Positions 57,906 through 62,000 of a stretch of DNA of 62,000 nucleotides are shown piece by piece. This DNA comes from Bugula neritina. Its lineage: Eukaryota; Bryozoa; Gymnolaemata; Cheilostomatida; Bugulidae. Every line of letters begins with the position of its first letter. Within the stretch, counting starts at the first letter, position 1. Location: assembly GCA_964035545.1 (NCBI GenBank), contig OZ037771.1:4706628-4768627 (forward strand). The letters are read 5' to 3'. Made by a program: the position numbers and the translations under genes. A model generated the notes under the pieces. That model saw only the letters and a list, made by a program, of their open reading frames with translations, ran no database searches and was not told the origin of the DNA.

Positions 57906-60900
57906 CTAAGCATCCTGTTTCACAGGCTCCGGTTTGAGTGGCTGTTTAGTTATCTTCATCCAGATTAAAAACACAACAAGAACTGACAACTGCAAAATAC
58001 AAAGTAAAATTCATGAAATACATTTTAACTCAAATCAATTCCTTGCATCTGTGAAATAAACAAAATGATACTGATTTTTGAATTCTTCAGTTTAAAAATA
58101 TCTGTTAAAATGTCACCTGTAAAATTAGTACACCTATATTTCATATTTATATAAGCTATATAAATGTAACTGCATGTTATATATAAATGTAAAGCATTTA
58201 CTGTCACCAGTGTACATAATATTCTAAGGCCTAAGCATTACATGAAGTTACAGTATATTTTTAATTGCAAGCATGTAATAAATTGGTATCATTAGACTTT
58301 ATTTTCGTTCAGCAGAGATTAATGTGGTAGCTATACAACAATGTTAATGCACAATATATAGAGGCAGATTTTTAAGTTACTTATTATGAGTATATTATAT
58401 CTTTGACAAATCCCTTATAAAAGCATAAAGCATAGATTTTAACTACTATTCAAATATGAAAAGTTGTAATTATTACAAAAAGAAGGGACTTAATTGTTTT
58501 TCTGTTATTTGATTTATTTTAGTATATTTTCAAATATAGTTTTCTAAATGCACGGTGAACTTACAAGTAATTTTCTTCTACTTACAATTAGCATATCTAA
58601 GAATGACAATACAGTCAATGTCCATGTGAAATCAGTAGCATCAGTAATAGCTCCTGACATTATTGGACCAACCATGGCTCCTAGACCCAGACCTGCATTC
58701 AGTAATCCTGTTACCATTCCATAGGTCTGTATGCTGTCTTTTTCATGACCATTTACTCTGAGAGTAGTAGATGAATTTAGTTCACTTTGGCAGATTTTGA
58801 AATGCCAATTAATCTTTATTCAACTCTTTATTGATCTCAAATTATTTTATACTAAGAGCTTTATACTAGCTGTAATCTTACGTTTTATTGCTAATCATAT
58901 ATACAAGCTTGTAGGCAATAACGTAATTTACAGTATTCACAAAACATAAGGTATAATATAACAAAATTTTTTCTAATTGCTATTGCAAATAGCTCTCCTA
59001 AAAACTAATGCATAAATTGGTTTAAATGCTGCACTAACAGAAGCGTAACATAGTATATCATAAACTCTGCTGTTTTAACAGCAGTTATAATTTATTACTG
59101 GCATTATTTAAAGAATACATTTAAGACAGCACTTTAAGGTTTTGAACTCACACTGCAAGATTGATAGCTGCCTGAAAAGGTGGAACGAATATGGCTACTA
59201 GTGACAGCAAAGACAAACTTCTCATCACCACTGTCAGCTCAAAATATCTACAAAAATTATATTAATTTAATTATGCAACCAAAAAGTGTAATAAATATAT
59301 TTAGACAGAAATTTTTAACCCTGTTTAACAAAAAAAACCAATGACAATCACTCAGCAACCAAATTTCAAAGTAGACAAAATACGATGATAATAATATGAT
59401 TCATCATTATTTAAAAAATATCTGATCAATATGTTATAAGAGGAAACATTATCATAACTTTTACAATTTTTAGCCTATGTAATTAAATACAAACTAATGC
59501 ACAATGCACACAGTGCTATGCACTTTAGGCAACAGAATTAAAGGTTTGCTAAGATGATGCCACCAATGCCTCAAAAACATAGCCCAAACGCATCCAAAGA
59601 CACAAATATTATGATGTCTTACCTTTTGCCATGAAATATGAAGTTCAGAAGTGGTGAAGGTCCCATTAAGAGATCAAAGAACACAGTTGTCGCCCAGCCT
59701 ATTACCATCGGAGAATAAACATATCCCTGTAAAATATACTAATTGGAACAGAAAATTACATAACAAATAATATTCAGGAACTGATACTTGCAAAACTACA
59801 ATGTAAAAATAAATACAGTATGCCAAAAACAATATTTTGATAAAGAAAAAAGTTTAACTTTATAAAAATCCAATTTACTTTTGTTACAAAAAATTTAAGT
59901 GACTGAAATTTGAATGAAAATGTTAAATTTTTCATCTAAGTAAATAACTACTTGAACACTATTTCATTTTTGTGTGACAATTTTTTTAAACTAATTATAA
60001 TTGCAGTATTGAGTATACCCAATTCTAATCTAATCTTAATAAATAAATGATACAATTGTTATAGAAATAGTACAACAAGTAGTTGAAATTATGTTTTATA
60101 TTCAAATGTCAAAATATTTTTGTATTTCTTAATTTCAGCATCAATTCTTACCTTGTTGACTAGTTTAACCATTGGCGGACATCCAATCAAATACAAAGTT
60201 GCACAACAACCAAACAGTAAGCCAATAATTCCAGAATCAGTACCAAACTATAAAGACATCAGATTTTCAACTAAGTTCAACAATAATGTAGACTTTATTA
60301 AGTTTAGTTTTAAAATTGTGATATAGCCTACGAGGTAAATAGCATAATTTTAAATGAGTAAGTTTTTGTTAAAGATTAAACTCCACTTAACCTAATTTGT
60401 ATTTTAGTAGAATAGAAATTTTATTTGGTAATAAAATAGGATGTAATTGAGTTTAATCTATAGCAAATTTTAGAAAATTAAAGTAATTTTGATTGAAGTC
60501 TAAAACATCATCGCAATATATTAAAAATTAGTCTAATAATTCATATAATAGCAGTTTATAGGCTCTTCGTAAAACTTTATCATAAATGTGGTAGAATATT
60601 TTACATGATATGATTATAATAACTTAAGTTTGAATCTAAATTTTATTTGGGATTAACCTAAACTAATATAACTATAGTCAAAAGTGGTTGCTATTACATT
60701 TTGGGGTGAAGGTTATTATAACGTAAGGTTACAGTTATTTTGATGCTATATAATTATATACTAAGTTTGATGGTTTTAATCGTATTAATGCTCGGGTAAA
60801 CGATCAGTTTTTCAATATTATATTACATAGATATGAGAACAAGATATAGTTTGGGTTTTGGTTTCTTATAATACGTGTTATATTCACTGAGATATATTTC

Positions 60901-61211
60901 CAACTGACTAAAACTGCGCTGGTATTTGCATTTGCATTTGCATTATAATTAACAAAGACATGATATGCATTATTGAATAAATGAGTGCCCCCAGAATATA
61001 AAAATACATATCTTATTCTACCAAATTAATCAATATGTCATTCAAAGCTGATTTCTGCGTAAGCTACTTACAGAAACTGATAAGAAGTTGCTGAGCCCAG
61101 TAGATCTTGAATTGCTAACCACTTTTAATATAAAGCAGTGAAAAGTTAAGACTAAAACACCCGGTATCTTTATCATGGCTACCGATGAGTTTGATTGCTT
61201 CTTTTCCTTCA
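57906..61211 (-). CDS. Gene F: SLC18B1-like MFS transporter, 3-prime part (exons 6-11)
   Basis: Leftward paralog whose upstream exons are not in the window. Exons in transcript order: 61211-61072, 60247-60152, 59726-59623, 59247-59152, 58757-58586, 57989-57906 (stop TAG). Lengths and phases are those of exons 6-11 in gene E; no internal stop. Exon 6 starts with KEKKQSNSS; exon 7 reads GLLFGCCATLYLIGCPPM where others have GFWATLYL; exon 10 has LLNAGLGLGAMVGPIMSG. The tail is PEPVKQDA. By comparison with gene E, exon 5 should begin near 61940, but similarity to gene E ends at about 61897 and no exon 5 is found up to 62000. So the 5-prime part is displaced by an insertion or rearrangement, or lost. 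Confidence 0.78.
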
Positions 61212-61896
61212 CTAGAACAAAGTTTGAAAAAGCAAATTTTTATATTCTTTTTATAATTTCAATCTGCAAAAAAGTTGCCACATTTATATAATTAAAAGCA
61301 TGTATTTACCATATCTACTACAAAATCTAATTTTCCAATGAAGATCTACACAATACGATGTTATTTTGTCAGTATGAACCTTTATTATTCCTAACAATAT
61401 TTAATTAGGCAAATTATAGATTTCACACTCATAATTTGCGATTTTTTAAATTACCAAGAACTCCTGGCGAGTTGTTTTTAAAAAAATTTTGTTATTCATA
61501 CAAATTATCATAAATTTAAATCTAATTTATTAATAATTGTCAACCACAACCTTGCAATATTCAACATAAACTGCATTATATAGTTAAAAAAAAGTTAGAG
61601 CAAGTAGAATGATTCATGTATACTTATCCAAAATCTATAATAATTTAAATTTATTGTTAGGCATATTTGCTTATGCAACCAAAGTTTTTATAAGCCCAAA
61701 TGTTACAATACTGAGAATATAATAATTGTGCTTGGCATTATAAATCAATAAATCGGTCTAGGTTGATATACTGTAGATGTTCATCAAAATTGCGATTAAC
61801 CTGCAGAAATTTTAAGACTCCTAATACGGCTAAGCATTTCATTAGTTTGTGGGAAGCATCAAAAATATTTCGCTGCTTTGATTTCATCAGCTATTA

Positions 61897-62000
61897 AGTT
61901 GCCTTTATACCTTCACAATTTTCGATCAGAATTTCAATTTGGCCGGGTTGAAATTTCGCCGAGTGGCGTTGCATTGTAAAAGCCACTCGTAAAAATTTTT
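61897..62000. other. Non-paralogous sequence at right end
   Basis: Starts where intron 5 of gene F stops matching gene E. It is less AT-rich, with CCACTCG-type words (AGTGGCGTTGC; GCCACTCGTAAA) that hint at an inserted repeat, but too little is visible to classify it. Confidence 0.4.

Overview
The window is AT-rich eukaryotic DNA with introns, many (TA)n and (CA)n microsatellites, and LTR, LINE, Penelope-like, SINE and MITE insertions. It reads as a non-model invertebrate animal genome. I cannot name the phylum from the sequence. The only cellular gene family present is an MFS transporter of the SLC18B1 type (the vesicular polyamine transporter family of animals), found as six gene copies with one shared 11-exon structure.

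Layout: gene A (+, only exons 8-11 in the window, to 2921); A-B spacer with microsatellite, LINE remnant, decanucleotide minisatellite and a BEL/Pao-like gag scrap (2922-8330); gene B (+, 8331-20807, complete); gene C (+, 22007-36970, complete, enlarged by two Gypsy insertions in intron 7); gene D (+, 38302-45090, complete); D-E spacer (45091-48717); gene E (-, 48718-56360, complete); gene F (-, 57906-61211, exons 6-11 only). A to D point right and E and F point left, so D and E converge. The five-prime flanks of B, C and D are alike, and the three-prime flanks of C, D, E and F share one sequence block. The array therefore grew by duplicating gene-plus-flank units, with at least one inversion.

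Because the copies are paralogous, each serves as an empty-site control for insertions in the others. This dates an old Gypsy element (shared by B and C, with the same deletion scar) before a second, oppositely oriented Gypsy element that is only in C. It also confirms several MITE and LINE insertions with target duplications.

The most striking non-coding content is self-cleaving RNA. Five copies of one type I hammerhead ribozyme motif (three with intact cores) each abut (TA)n runs. Two of them lie in tandem 272 nt apart, as in small hammerhead retroelements (retrozymes). A sixth, different hammerhead motif lies directly downstream of a Penelope-like GIY-YIG endonuclease remnant in intron 4 of gene B. 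Two hammerhead copies in opposite orientation sit at the centre of the convergent D/E gene pair.

Gene coordinates are spliced models from splice signals, phase continuity and comparison among copies. No transcript evidence was available.
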